This document shows positions 41,347 to 50,009 of a stretch of DNA of 64,000 nucleotides, piece after piece. Made by a program: the position numbers and the translations under genes. This stretch comes from Diplonema japonicum (lineage: Eukaryota > Euglenozoa > Diplonemea > Diplonemida > Diplonemidae), in NCBI GenBank assembly GCA_964019335.1, contig OZ025746.1:186001-250000 (forward strand), written 5' to 3'. Every line of letters starts with the position of its first letter. Position 1 is the stretch's first letter. The notes under the pieces are model-generated. The model was given only the letters and a program-made list of their open reading frames with translations, had not been told where the DNA came from and made no database searches.

Positions 41347-42871
41347 TTCTCTGTGGTTTCCACCCCCTGCCACCCCCTGTTTTTTTTAAAGAAAAAATCG
41401 AGAAAACTGTAAATTGGAACAGAAAAGAAAAAAAAAAAAAAGAAAAAAAAGAGAGATCAGAGGGAATAACATTTTTTTCCCCCCCCTTTCTTCTTTTGTA
41501 AAAAAGAAAAAAAAAAGAGAAGATTCTCTCTTTTTTTTTCCCTTTATTTCTTCTTTTTTGAAAGGAAGGTCAAGGTCTCTGCTTTTTTTTTTTTTTAAAA
41601 CTCCTGTAGGACTTCGCCCTCTTGGATCCTTCCCGGGTTTTTCTTCAAAATGAGAATTTTGGGTTCTTTAAAAAATTAGGAAATCTCCTAAGAGGTAACT
41701 GGAGAACCGACCGCTAAAAACTCCGGCCTTCTCTGGCCGTATAATCACCACCGAGAAGTAACAAAGAACTGACCACAATAAAAAAAAAAAATGCTTCATC
41801 GTTTTCTTTTTGTTTTATTTCTTCTTTTTCTTTTTTCCAGGATTCATTTTACAAATAAAGAGAATAATAATTTTAAAAAAAAAATAAAAAAAACACCAAA
41901 CAAAAGAAAATCGAAAAACAGAGAATAAAAAAAATTCACTATGATGGGAGGAGGGGAGGGGGAGAGAAGTGCTAGCAACCAGCCCCCCTTACCCAAGATG
42001 TGTCTCTTTGTTTTTTTTTGTTTTTTTTTGTTTTTTTACAGATTTTCTCATAGTGTTTTTTTTTTTTTTTTTTTTGTTTTTCTTTTTTTTTTTTGCCAAA
42101 TAATAATAATAAAAGGAAATAAAATCAAGAGGTTACCCCCTTGGTGTTCGGTTTTTTGTTCCCCCCCCCCCCCCCGGTTTTTTTTTGATCATCATGAAGG
42201 GACGAGGGATTTTAGTTGGAAAGAACAAAACAAAAAAGGCTGTGGGGTTTCGTCAATCCAACTAGACCGGAAAGGCCAGGGCCATGTGTGCCCCGAGAGA
42301 GAGAGAAAAACAAAAAAAACAAAAATATATATGAGTTAAAGGAGGCCGGTGTTGGCGGCGCCCTGCACAAGAACTGTCTACTTGATTACAGGGGGCGCAC
42401 CGCGGCCGAGTTGTAGCTTCTTCTGCGTTCCGCGTCGTGTCCTTAATGCGTGCGGTGTACAGCTCAACCCCAGCCGGTGCGTCCCGGGTAACCAAGATTC
42501 TGCGCTCGTGCAGTTCGTCACCCTGAGCATCTGCATGATGTTCTTCCACTCGGGCGCTACCGGTGATGACCGACGAGGAGGTCAACAGCGAACAACACAT
42601 CTGATGTCTTTCTTATATTTTCATGTTATCCCCACCACCTAAACAAAAAGAAAACAGAAAAATTACCTCCCAGACCGAGAGAGTTTTTTTTTTTTTTTTT
42701 TTTGACCAATCGGTCTATGTCTCTTGGAGACTGTGACATCGTGTCAAAAAAAAAAAAAAAAAAAAAAAAAAAGAGAGAGAGAGGACAAGATAGATGACTC
42801 AATAACAGGCCACGGTAGCACCTTAGGTGGTGGACAACGGAATGGCCGAGGAACACAACATTTTTTTTTCC

Positions 42872-42917
<46 letters not shown>

Positions 42918-42919
42918 CA
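41347..42919. other. Spacer between reductase copies 3 and 4
   Basis: Mostly A/T/C-runs, but 42340-42610 is a GC-rich island of ordinary complexity. On the minus strand it reads SSVITGSARVEEHHADAQGD and continues to about 42349 without stops. It looks once-coding, but no family is recognised. Nothing else is supported. Confidence 0.5.
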
Positions 42920-42921
42920 AG

Positions 42922-42997
42922 ACTGAAAGTAATCGCCTTCCAAGAAGCTCAAGTTTAGTTCGCCACACTTTACGCTTGATATCCTCAAGCAAACCCT
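42922..42997 (-). pseudogene. Broken reductase C-terminus fragment
   Basis: The minus strand reads GLLEDIKRKVWRTKLELLG, homologous to GLLEEIKQRCKGLDLKLHEG at the end of the reductase copies, including nucleotides GCTTGCTTGAGGA. The rest of the gene is missing, and the fragment then runs into a poly-A tract. It is more diverged than any intact copy, so it marks an older, lost member of the tandem family. Confidence 0.6.
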
Positions 42998-43030
42998 TTA
43001 ACGATCCTTACTGGATCAAATTGACTAGGC

Positions 43031-44821
43031 TTAAGCATCGAAAGTATCACCCTCGTGGAGCTTCAGGTCCAGCCCCTTGCACTTCTGTTTGATCTCCTCA
43101 AGCAAGCCCCCTGACCCACAGTAATGAACCTCAGCACCCTTCGGAGCAGCCTGCAGCACCTCGCCAATGGACAGACGCCCCAACTGCATATCCCTCTTCG
43201 GGTGGGACGGGGTGTAGTCAAGAGTGGGCTCCGCCACCGTCAGGGCAGCATGAACAGTCGTGTTGTGCGCTGGGTTCCTGCACAGCTGGTCCGTGATGAG
43301 CTGGAACAGGGGAATCGACCTTGCTGTGTAGTATATCTTCACAGGGTGCACTGGGGTGATGTTGTGCTCACGGAGGTGCATCAGGAAATCAACAAGATAT
43401 GTCCCTCCTGAACCAGATGCGATCAACACCAAAGGAGGGTTGACACCAGTGTGTGCCAGCAACCCGTGGGTAGCTCTGTATGGGCCCTGTGACTTCACAG
43501 AGGTTGCTGAGATGATCTTCTCTGTTCCTGACGGCTTCGAGGGGGTGCCTTCAAAAACCTGCATGATGACTGTGTAGTCCCATTCAGTTTCTTCTTCTTC
43601 CACTTTTGCTTCTTCCTCCATCCACCCCCTCAGGGGCTTGAACTCGTCCTCTGCAAGGTACACGGTCTCCATCCGCACCACCTTACCATCATCATGGATC
43701 TGGAACTTGTGTCCCTCCCACGAGGGTTCTTTCTGCTGCTCCTCCCCGATACCTTCCCACACCTGGCCCTTGTTGGAGAGGACAGTGAAGGGGTGCCCGT
43801 TGAACCACCACACGTCGCCGACCAGTGATTCCGCATATGTGTACTTCGGGTTCCTCTTCAGAAAGACAAGCGTGTACTTCCCGTCGAGCACAACCGTCTT
43901 CACGACATCCAGCTCCGCGACCCTGTACAGGTACCTCGAGAGGATCGCGTTCACCCCCACCACCACGAACAGAGGCATGTTCAGGACCCATGTGTGTGGG
44001 TGGGTCCGCCTCCTTGTGATGTCCACTGTGTACAGGAACCCCATCAGCACGTGAAGCTTCCACGCCAGTGAATACCTGAATCTCCGAAAGGTTTTCGACA
44101 CTGTGATGGGGATCACGATGCAGAACATGATGGTCATCCCAATGAGCCTCCCGAGGTCGTCCGAGTTGATGCACACAGTGTTGTTCGCAGTGTCCATCTC
44201 GGTGCAGGGCTTTGTCTCTGACAAAGGGATTCGTGCCTCTGTATCATGAACAGTAAGAAACCGGAGGGAGTAAGAGGAAAAGAAGGCAGGGAAGAGAACG
44301 GACCAGACGTGGGGAACGGTTGACAGTGCAAGGGTGATGCCGAGGGCCTTGTGGATGCGAAGGTTCGCCTCCTTCCAATCCCAAAGAAACACGTATTTCT
44401 GAAGAGTTTTGCTCTCCGAGAGGAAGTTGAAGACAACATTCAGAATGGTGACGCAGATCCCCATCAGAGCCGTGATGCACAGCCTCCCTGAGATCCTTGC
44501 TGTCACATCGTAAAGCTGCACGGTCCAAGGCCCGTCGATGACGTTTCTTTTGTCTGTTCCGTACCCGTCCTTTCCGAAGGATTCTCGTGGCCAGGAGTTT
44601 ATCCACAACCTGTCGCACACTGCGATGAGGGTGAACACGATCCATACAACCCAGAAGAGGGTTTCGTACCTCACCCAGGGCATTCTTGTTTCCCCGTCGC
44701 CTCCTGGACCGAATGCAAGATCTGGTGGCCCATCCCCTGCAGAGCTGCTGAACTCGTAGTAAATTTCGTCATCATTGTTCATGGAGTGCAGCTCAACCTC
44801 AACATCGGTGGGGTCGGACAT
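43031..44821 (-). CDS. Ferric reductase/NADPH oxidase-like flavocytochrome, copy 4
   Basis: 596 residues from the ATG at 44821 (MSDPTDVEVELHSMNNDDEI). Core as in the other copies. It has its own N-terminus, luminal loop (LRFLTVHDTEARIPLSETK), an altered helix end (SKTFRRFRYS for SKVFLRFRYS), and the longest linker (VYLAEDEFKPLRGW, then an acidic EEEAKVEEEETE). It ends GLDLKLHEGDTFDA as in copies 1 and 2. Heme, FAD (GHPFTVLS) and NADPH motifs are intact. First transcribed of the four copies if they form one transcription unit. Confidence 0.85.
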   Translation of the reverse strand: MSDPTDVEVELHSMNNDDEIYYEFSSSAGDGPPDLAFGPGGDGETRMPWVRYETLFWVVWIVFTLIAVCDRLWINSWPRESFGKDGYGTDKRNVIDGPWTVQLYDVTARISGRLCITALMGICVTILNVVFNFLSESKTLQKYVFLWDWKEANLRIHKALGITLALSTVPHVWSVLFPAFFSSYSLRFLTVHDTEARIPLSETKPCTEMDTANNTVCINSDDLGRLIGMTIMFCIVIPITVSKTFRRFRYSLAWKLHVLMGFLYTVDITRRRTHPHTWVLNMPLFVVVGVNAILSRYLYRVAELDVVKTVVLDGKYTLVFLKRNPKYTYAESLVGDVWWFNGHPFTVLSNKGQVWEGIGEEQQKEPSWEGHKFQIHDDGKVVRMETVYLAEDEFKPLRGWMEEEAKVEEEETEWDYTVIMQVFEGTPSKPSGTEKIISATSVKSQGPYRATHGLLAHTGVNPPLVLIASGSGGTYLVDFLMHLREHNITPVHPVKIYYTARSIPLFQLITDQLCRNPAHNTTVHAALTVAEPTLDYTPSHPKRDMQLGRLSIGEVLQAAPKGAEVHYCGSGGLLEEIKQKCKGLDLKLHEGDTFDA

Positions 44822-44903
44822 AGTTTGCACCCCTCCCCCTCCTCCCACCTTGTAAAAATTATTGGAGGAGGGGAAAAAAAAAGAGGGGGGGGAAAAAAAA
44901 AAC

Positions 44904-45476
44904 TTAAATGTCTAGTATCTCTTTTGATTCCTTCAGGAAGTTTTTATACCCTTCACTTTCGAGCTCGTCGGCACGCGATTTTCCTTTCATGAACATTGAT
45001 AAATCAACTCCCAGTTCGCTCAGTTTTTTCTCGATGAATTTTTTTTCGGGTTCCGCGGGGTGTTTCGTGTAGGCCATGTACTGTGCCTCGTTTCTGTTTT
45101 GAATGGCTTCTGAGATAGGTGAGAACGTGGACAGTGTGTAAGTGGTGGTGGAGGGATGGTAATGGAAGTGGAAATGCATGTTTTTTCGCTTAACTAGGAC
45201 GGGGATGTCGGAATATGTCCAGTGGCTTTCAGAGATTCCTTTTGGTTCCCTTACGGAACCACATATGTCCCATGTCATTTCTAAGTCGAGTCCTACTCGT
45301 TTAAAGGTTAGTCTCCCCCCCTCGGCGACCTCCTCCCATTCTTTTCCGATTTTAACCATCCCGCTTTTTGGAGGCGAATCGTCGGTGGCCTCTGATATCT
45401 CCTTTTCTAGTATTTTCACCAGGTTCTCCCTTGAAGAGGTTTTACATGTTCGGCGAAATGTTCGTCTGAGCAACAT
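44904..45476 (-). CDS. MAM33/p32 (C1QBP) family mitochondrial matrix protein
   Basis: 190 residues from the ATG at 45476 (MLLRRTFRRTCKTSSREN), an arginine-rich presequence-like start. The codons upstream are poly-A translation. The order of elements fits the acidic MAM33/p32 fold: an N-terminal helix (LVKILEKEISEATDD), a long antiparallel sheet (WEEVAEGGRLTFKRVGLDLE, KNMHFHFHYHP), then two C-terminal helices (EKKFIEKKLSELGVDLSMF, YKNFLKESKEIL). Family members form doughnut trimers in mitochondria and help translation or RNA processing. Shorter than human p32 (282 aa), similar to trypanosome p22. Assignment rests on pattern, not strict motifs. Confidence 0.65.
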   Translation of the reverse strand: MLLRRTFRRTCKTSSRENLVKILEKEISEATDDSPPKSGMVKIGKEWEEVAEGGRLTFKRVGLDLEMTWDICGSVREPKGISESHWTYSDIPVLVKRKNMHFHFHYHPSTTTYTLSTFSPISEAIQNRNEAQYMAYTKHPAEPEKKFIEKKLSELGVDLSMFMKGKSRADELESEGYKNFLKESKEILDI

Positions 45477-45506
45477 TTTTTTTTTTTGTTGGTTTTCTCT
45501 TTTTTT

Positions 45507-45539
<33 letters not shown>

Positions 45540-45907
45540 AAGACAATACAAAAATAAGGAAGAAAGAAGAAGAAGAAGAAGAAGAAAAAAAAAAAAAAGA
45601 GAGGGAGGCAAGGCAAAACGTTTTTCTCACGAAATAGCAGTGTTTTTTTTTTTTTTTTTTACACACACAGAAGAAAAAAAAAAAACAAAAACGAAAGAAA
45701 AATTCGCTCGGGTAAAAAAAATATATATATAAAAATATATTCATCTCAGGGGGAATGTCAAAAAAAAAAAGTTTTTTTTTCTCTTTTTTTTCTGCACGTC
45801 GGAAGACAGCTTCCCCACATCGAGAAATATAATAATAATATCCGGCTTCGCACAAGTAAACAATCAGCCGACTCTTTCAAAAAAAAAAAAAAAAAAACCT
45901 ACCCTCC
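45477..45907. other. Intergenic, low complexity
   Basis: 431 bases of A/T runs, (GAA)n and TA repeats between the sialidase stop and the MAM33-like start. Nothing recognisable. Confidence 0.6.
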
Positions 45908-46972
45908 TCACACGTCGATCACAGAGTACACAATCCTGCAGCTATTGCCAAGCGTGTTTAAACATTGGGGGCCGGTGGTCTCCCACAGAAGCCCGATGGA
46001 CGTCGGGCTCAAAAGCTCCGCCGGGGACGAATAAGCAAAAGCTCCGCTGTTGACAACCACCTCACCCTCCCACCGCACCACCCCGGGCGACACCTCTCTC
46101 CCGAGCCGAAGCGTCCCCGTGGTGCGATTTTCAGAATCTGCATCGTTTGAAAAGAGAATTCTACTGTCAGACAGAGTAATCAACGCAGCCTGGTCCATCG
46201 GGTCTATCAACAATTCATCGAATATAGGTTCTGACCATGTCACACCCCCGTCACGAGAGATTGAAGTAGCCCGGCACTTACAAGGTGTAAGGTGAGGATT
46301 TCTTATATTCGCCATAAGTACCCCTGAAGGCAGTTCTGTAACAGCTGCTTCTCCCATACCAATTGTCACATTTGAAGCAGATTGTGACAAGGTATACCCA
46401 GTGTTTTCATCGCCGAACCATAAATTGTCATGGGAATAGTTGCCCACATATCCCATGAAGATGAGGCGGCCTGGGTTGTTCACTTTAGTTTCTATCATAG
46501 GCCCCGGACCCACCGCGGTTTGAGGTAAATATGAAAGTTTTTTCGGTGTCGTCCATGTAGTTCCTTCGTCGGTGGAAATCGCCTCCCAGACACACAGGTT
46601 GAGGTCGCCGTACTGAAGAATTAGAGTTTTCCGTGTTAAGGAGTAAACCGGGGTTGGTTGCAAACCGTGTTTAACGATTGTTCTTAGAGGCGACCATGTT
46701 TTCCCGAGGTCGTTCGAGTGTTTCATGCAGATGTCCCTGTCGGGGTTGGTGCTGTTGCTTGTTTTCGGGTAGCAGCCGTCACCGGTGTATCGCCGGCATT
46801 CCGCGAAGGCGAGGAGCTTGTTGGAAGGGGTTTTCAGCAAAACCGGAATTCTGATACAAGGATACCCCCCTTCCCCCGGAACAAACACCTCTGAAAACTG
46901 AGTTTTTTCCTTTTCTGCTGCAACAGTCGACAACAAGACCGTTATTAAGATTGACGTGGTTGTTTTTATCAT
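45908..46972 (-). CDS. Secreted sialidase (GH33-like)
   Basis: 354 residues, ATG at 46972. The signal peptide MIKTTTSILITVLLSTVAAE is followed by a six-bladed propeller typical of exo-sialidases. The arginine-triad motif appears as CIRIPVLL (R-I-P). Asp boxes S/T-x-D-x-G-x-T-W recur as SNDLGKTWS, STDEGTTWT and SRDGGVTWS. An NIRN segment and a late RLG..VSPG region complete the blades, and several sequons fit secretion. Such enzymes release terminal sialic acids from glycoconjugates. It neighbours two sulfatases and two secreted oxidases, consistent with a glycan-degrading secretome. Confidence 0.9.
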   Translation of the reverse strand: MIKTTTSILITVLLSTVAAEKEKTQFSEVFVPGEGGYPCIRIPVLLKTPSNKLLAFAECRRYTGDGCYPKTSNSTNPDRDICMKHSNDLGKTWSPLRTIVKHGLQPTPVYSLTRKTLILQYGDLNLCVWEAISTDEGTTWTTPKKLSYLPQTAVGPGPMIETKVNNPGRLIFMGYVGNYSHDNLWFGDENTGYTLSQSASNVTIGMGEAAVTELPSGVLMANIRNPHLTPCKCRATSISRDGGVTWSEPIFDELLIDPMDQAALITLSDSRILFSNDADSENRTTGTLRLGREVSPGVVRWEGEVVVNSGAFAYSSPAELLSPTSIGLLWETTGPQCLNTLGNSCRIVYSVIDV

Positions 46973-47227
46973 TTTTTTTTTTGTTCCTTTTTTGTTACTG
47001 CGTGCTCACAAGAAAAAAAAAACTTTTTTTTTTTGACCTTTTCCCGTTGTTTCATATCAAGTCTAAATACGGTATGCAGTTTAGTAGTTCTTTTTTTTTT
47101 TCTTCCTCTTTTTTTTTTTTTTTTTTTTCGGGGTGCCGTGTGGGGGGAAGGATAAGAGAGAGCCAGAAAAAAAGAAGGAGGGAGCAATACAAAAAGAGCG
47201 TGGGGATATGAAAAAATCTGGGGGGAA

Positions 47228-47264
<37 letters not shown>

Positions 47265-47460
47265 CGGAAACAAAAACAATACCGTAATTCCAACTCACGA
47301 AAAAAAAAAAGAAAGAAAAATATCGTTTTTTTTTTCCCCCTCTCCTCCTCCCCCCTTTTCTGTTTATAGTATTTTTTTTTTTTTTTTAATATCGTTCGCC
47401 AGCACGCACAATAAAAAAGAGGAAAAAAAAAAAGAAAACAAACAAAAACAAAAAAATGCT
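46973..47460. other. Intergenic, low complexity
   Basis: 488 bases of A and T runs between the sulfatase A stop and the sialidase start. Frames here are only poly-Lys/poly-Phe. Confidence 0.6.
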
Positions 47461-48969
47461 TCATTGGTTTCCAGGGTAGTTGGGGCTGTAAGTCTGCCCT
47501 TTGGTCCTCTGCTGGAGGACACCATCCTTGACCCAGACGGGGCCCCTCTGCTCCTGTTCAAACTGGTTGACCATGCGCTGCCTCCAAAGGGAGAGCTGTT
47601 GCTGGTACTCTGGGGAGGTGGAGAGCTCCCTGAGCTCGTGGGGGTCGGCTGTGATGTTGAAGAGCTGCTCGGCTGGGAAGAAGGCGTTGAAGACGTACTT
47701 CATTCTCCCGTCCGTGAGGGCGTTCCAGTGGTTGGTCTCGTTGTAGCAGGTGGAGTGCTCCAGGTCCAGCCACTCCCTCCACTGCGGAGGGCAGCCTGCC
47801 CTCGTGCTGTCGACGAAGCAGAGCAGCGACGCCCCGTCCACGGTCGGAGCCGCCGCCGCCCCCGCCGCGTCCAGCATCGTCGGGAACACGTCTCGCAGCT
47901 CCACCACCGCATCAGGGACCACCGTCCCCCTCGCGATCCCCGCCTTCATGCTGCTGGGCCACCTCACGATCATCGGGACGTGTGCCGACAGCTCGTAAGG
48001 GTACCCCTTCCGCCAGTGGTAGTGGTCCCCCTGCCCGTCCCCGTGGTCCGACGTCCACAGCACCACCGTCTCCTCCAAGAACCCGTTCGCCTCCAGTGCC
48101 CCGTAGATCTTCCCCACCCACTCGTCCACGAACCGCACCGACCCGTAGTAGCCCCTCCGCGACACCGTGAGGTTCGGCTCCGGCATCAACCCACACCAAG
48201 CGTCAGCGTTTTGAGGCCCGCATCCCACCCCCTTGAACATGGTGTCCCACCCGTCCTCTGCCGTGTAGATGGGCGGGAGGTCCGCAGCCGTCACGTTGTC
48301 GTAGATCCGCGCAGGCGGGTCGTACGGAGAGTGCGGTCGGTGGAACGACACCTTCAAGAACCAGCTCCCGTTGATCGACGTCCGCGCCTTGTTCAGGAAC
48401 TCCACAGCAAGGCGGCCCGTCCACGCAGTCGGGTGCAGCGACTCGTTGTAGACATAAGGCGCACCGTTCCAAGAGTTGTAGTCAAGGGTGGGCCACCCGT
48501 CCTCGGGGATCTTGCCGGGCATGAGCCTCTCGAACCACTGGTGGTACTCGTCGTCCTCTGCCGTGAGGCCGTCGTAAAGGGTAGTGGTCTGGTACCCATG
48601 AGGGATACCGTCGTTGATGGTCTTGTTCCAGCCGAAGTGGTCCTTCCCGATGGAGTGTGTGCTGTAGCCAGCGGCGGCAAGGGAGCGAGGCATCTCAACA
48701 GGGTACCTTGGGGCAACAACACCGTAGCCAAGCATTCCGTGGTTCCATGGTTTCTGGCCTGTGAGGAGGGCTGCTCTTGCAGGGGTACAGGTGGGTGTGC
48801 TTGTGTAAGCCTTTGCGAACTTAACCCCCTCGTCTGCCAGCCTGTCGATGTTGGGTGTCCCGGCACCGTGAGCACCGATCGCATCCCACCTCATCTGGTC
48901 CGCCATCATGAATAGCAAGTTCGGCCGTCCAGCGGCAACCAAAGCCGCTATCCCCAAGAGGATCGACAT
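47461..48969 (-). CDS. Secreted sulfatase, copy A
   Basis: 502 residues from ATG 48969. A short signal peptide (MSILLGIAALVAAG) precedes RPNLLFMMADQMRWDA, the first metal site. The formylglycine signature CTPAR (C61-R65) lies in STPTCTPARAALLTG. Further sites are IGKDHFGW and the metal-binding TSDHGDGQGDHY. The cysteine would need formylglycine-generating enzyme. The closest familiar relatives are choline- or heparan-type and iduronate-2-sulfatase-like enzymes; the substrate cannot be set. It is almost identical to copy B except in a window of about 45 codons (NKTINDG... to LDYNSWNG) and the last residues (NYPGNQ). The plus strand over this gene is also open for 483 codons, a by-product of its GC-rich codons. 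Confidence 0.92.
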   Translation of the reverse strand: MSILLGIAALVAAGRPNLLFMMADQMRWDAIGAHGAGTPNIDRLADEGVKFAKAYTSTPTCTPARAALLTGQKPWNHGMLGYGVVAPRYPVEMPRSLAAAGYSTHSIGKDHFGWNKTINDGIPHGYQTTTLYDGLTAEDDEYHQWFERLMPGKIPEDGWPTLDYNSWNGAPYVYNESLHPTAWTGRLAVEFLNKARTSINGSWFLKVSFHRPHSPYDPPARIYDNVTAADLPPIYTAEDGWDTMFKGVGCGPQNADAWCGLMPEPNLTVSRRGYYGSVRFVDEWVGKIYGALEANGFLEETVVLWTSDHGDGQGDHYHWRKGYPYELSAHVPMIVRWPSSMKAGIARGTVVPDAVVELRDVFPTMLDAAGAAAAPTVDGASLLCFVDSTRAGCPPQWREWLDLEHSTCYNETNHWNALTDGRMKYVFNAFFPAEQLFNITADPHELRELSTSPEYQQQLSLWRQRMVNQFEQEQRGPVWVKDGVLQQRTKGQTYSPNYPGNQ

Positions 48970-50009
48970 GTTTTTCTCTCTTTTTTGGAAACCCCTTTGT
49001 CTTTTTGTTGGGTTGTATTTTGAAGTGATTCAGATTAATAATAACGCTGGGGGGGGGGGTTATTTTTTTTCTCGCAAAGAAAGGAGGTGAAACAAAAGAG
49101 GGAGACGATGTTTTTTTTTTTTCTTCTTTTTCTTTCTTCTTTTCCTTTTCTTTTTTTCCCCATTCGCCCTGCTTCCTTTTGAGCCTCCCTTCTATTACCT
49201 TTTTGTTTGTCCAGGTGCCTCACCTGGGGGGGGGGGGTAATGAGAAGAGGGAAATTAAAAGGAAGGGGGGGAAGAGAAAAAAAAAGAGAAAGAAGAAAAA
49301 AAAAGAAAACAAATAAAGAGGTAAAAGGAAATCCCTGATCTGGGACGTCCTGTCAATAAATTGAATAAAATCGCACGTGAAAGAAAGAAGATGAGGAAGG
49401 GGGGGGGGGGGGGGGAAGCCCAAGGAAAGCAGTGCTTTGACCCAGCGAAGTCAAAATCTTCTTTTACATTTTTTTTTTTTTTTTTTTTTCCCCTTTTTTT
49501 CCCTTTTTTTTTCTTCTTTTTTTTTTTTCTCTTATTCCAGTTCTCCTTCTCGGAAATCCAGGTTTAAAAGAAAAATGGAATGGGTCATCCCTCTTCTCAT
49601 CCCCCACTGGAGAGCCAATGCAAGGGAGAGAAGGTGCTATGACACATAGAAAGAAGAAAGACCCGCGAGCATGGCAAGGATCAGGGCGAGCAACAAAAGA
49701 AAAGGAGTGAAAACAAAAGAAGAAAGGGAACAACAAAGGCACCGCTGAGGGGAGGAAAAGGTTTGGGAATGGCAACAAAGGCCTCTTACGCTCACCTCTC
49801 CCCCACTGGTGCGTCGCAATTCTTCGATGAAAAAAAAAAAAAGGATAGTGTGGGTAAAGAAAACAAAACAAAAAAAAACCTTCACAAGAATACCATTGTC
49901 GGTTGTCTTTTATGATTTTTTTTTTTTTTTTTTTTGGAAAGAACGCGGTAAAGTGGGGGGGAAAGAAAATCAGGGAAAGAGAATGAAATGAGAGGTGTTC
50001 ACTACATTC
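48970..50009. other. Intergenic, low complexity
   Basis: About 1 kb between oxidase A and sulfatase A. A/T/G runs with one patch of ordinary complexity (49540-49840) lacking a convincing frame on either strand. Confidence 0.55.

Noticed and set aside
41347-41373. GTG start extending reductase copy 3, and similar non-ATG extensions of other genes
   Set aside because: Good ATG codons lie shortly downstream, and the extensions are leader or homopolymer translation.
47464-48915. 483-codon plus-strand frame
   Set aside because: Same antisense shadow over sulfatase A.
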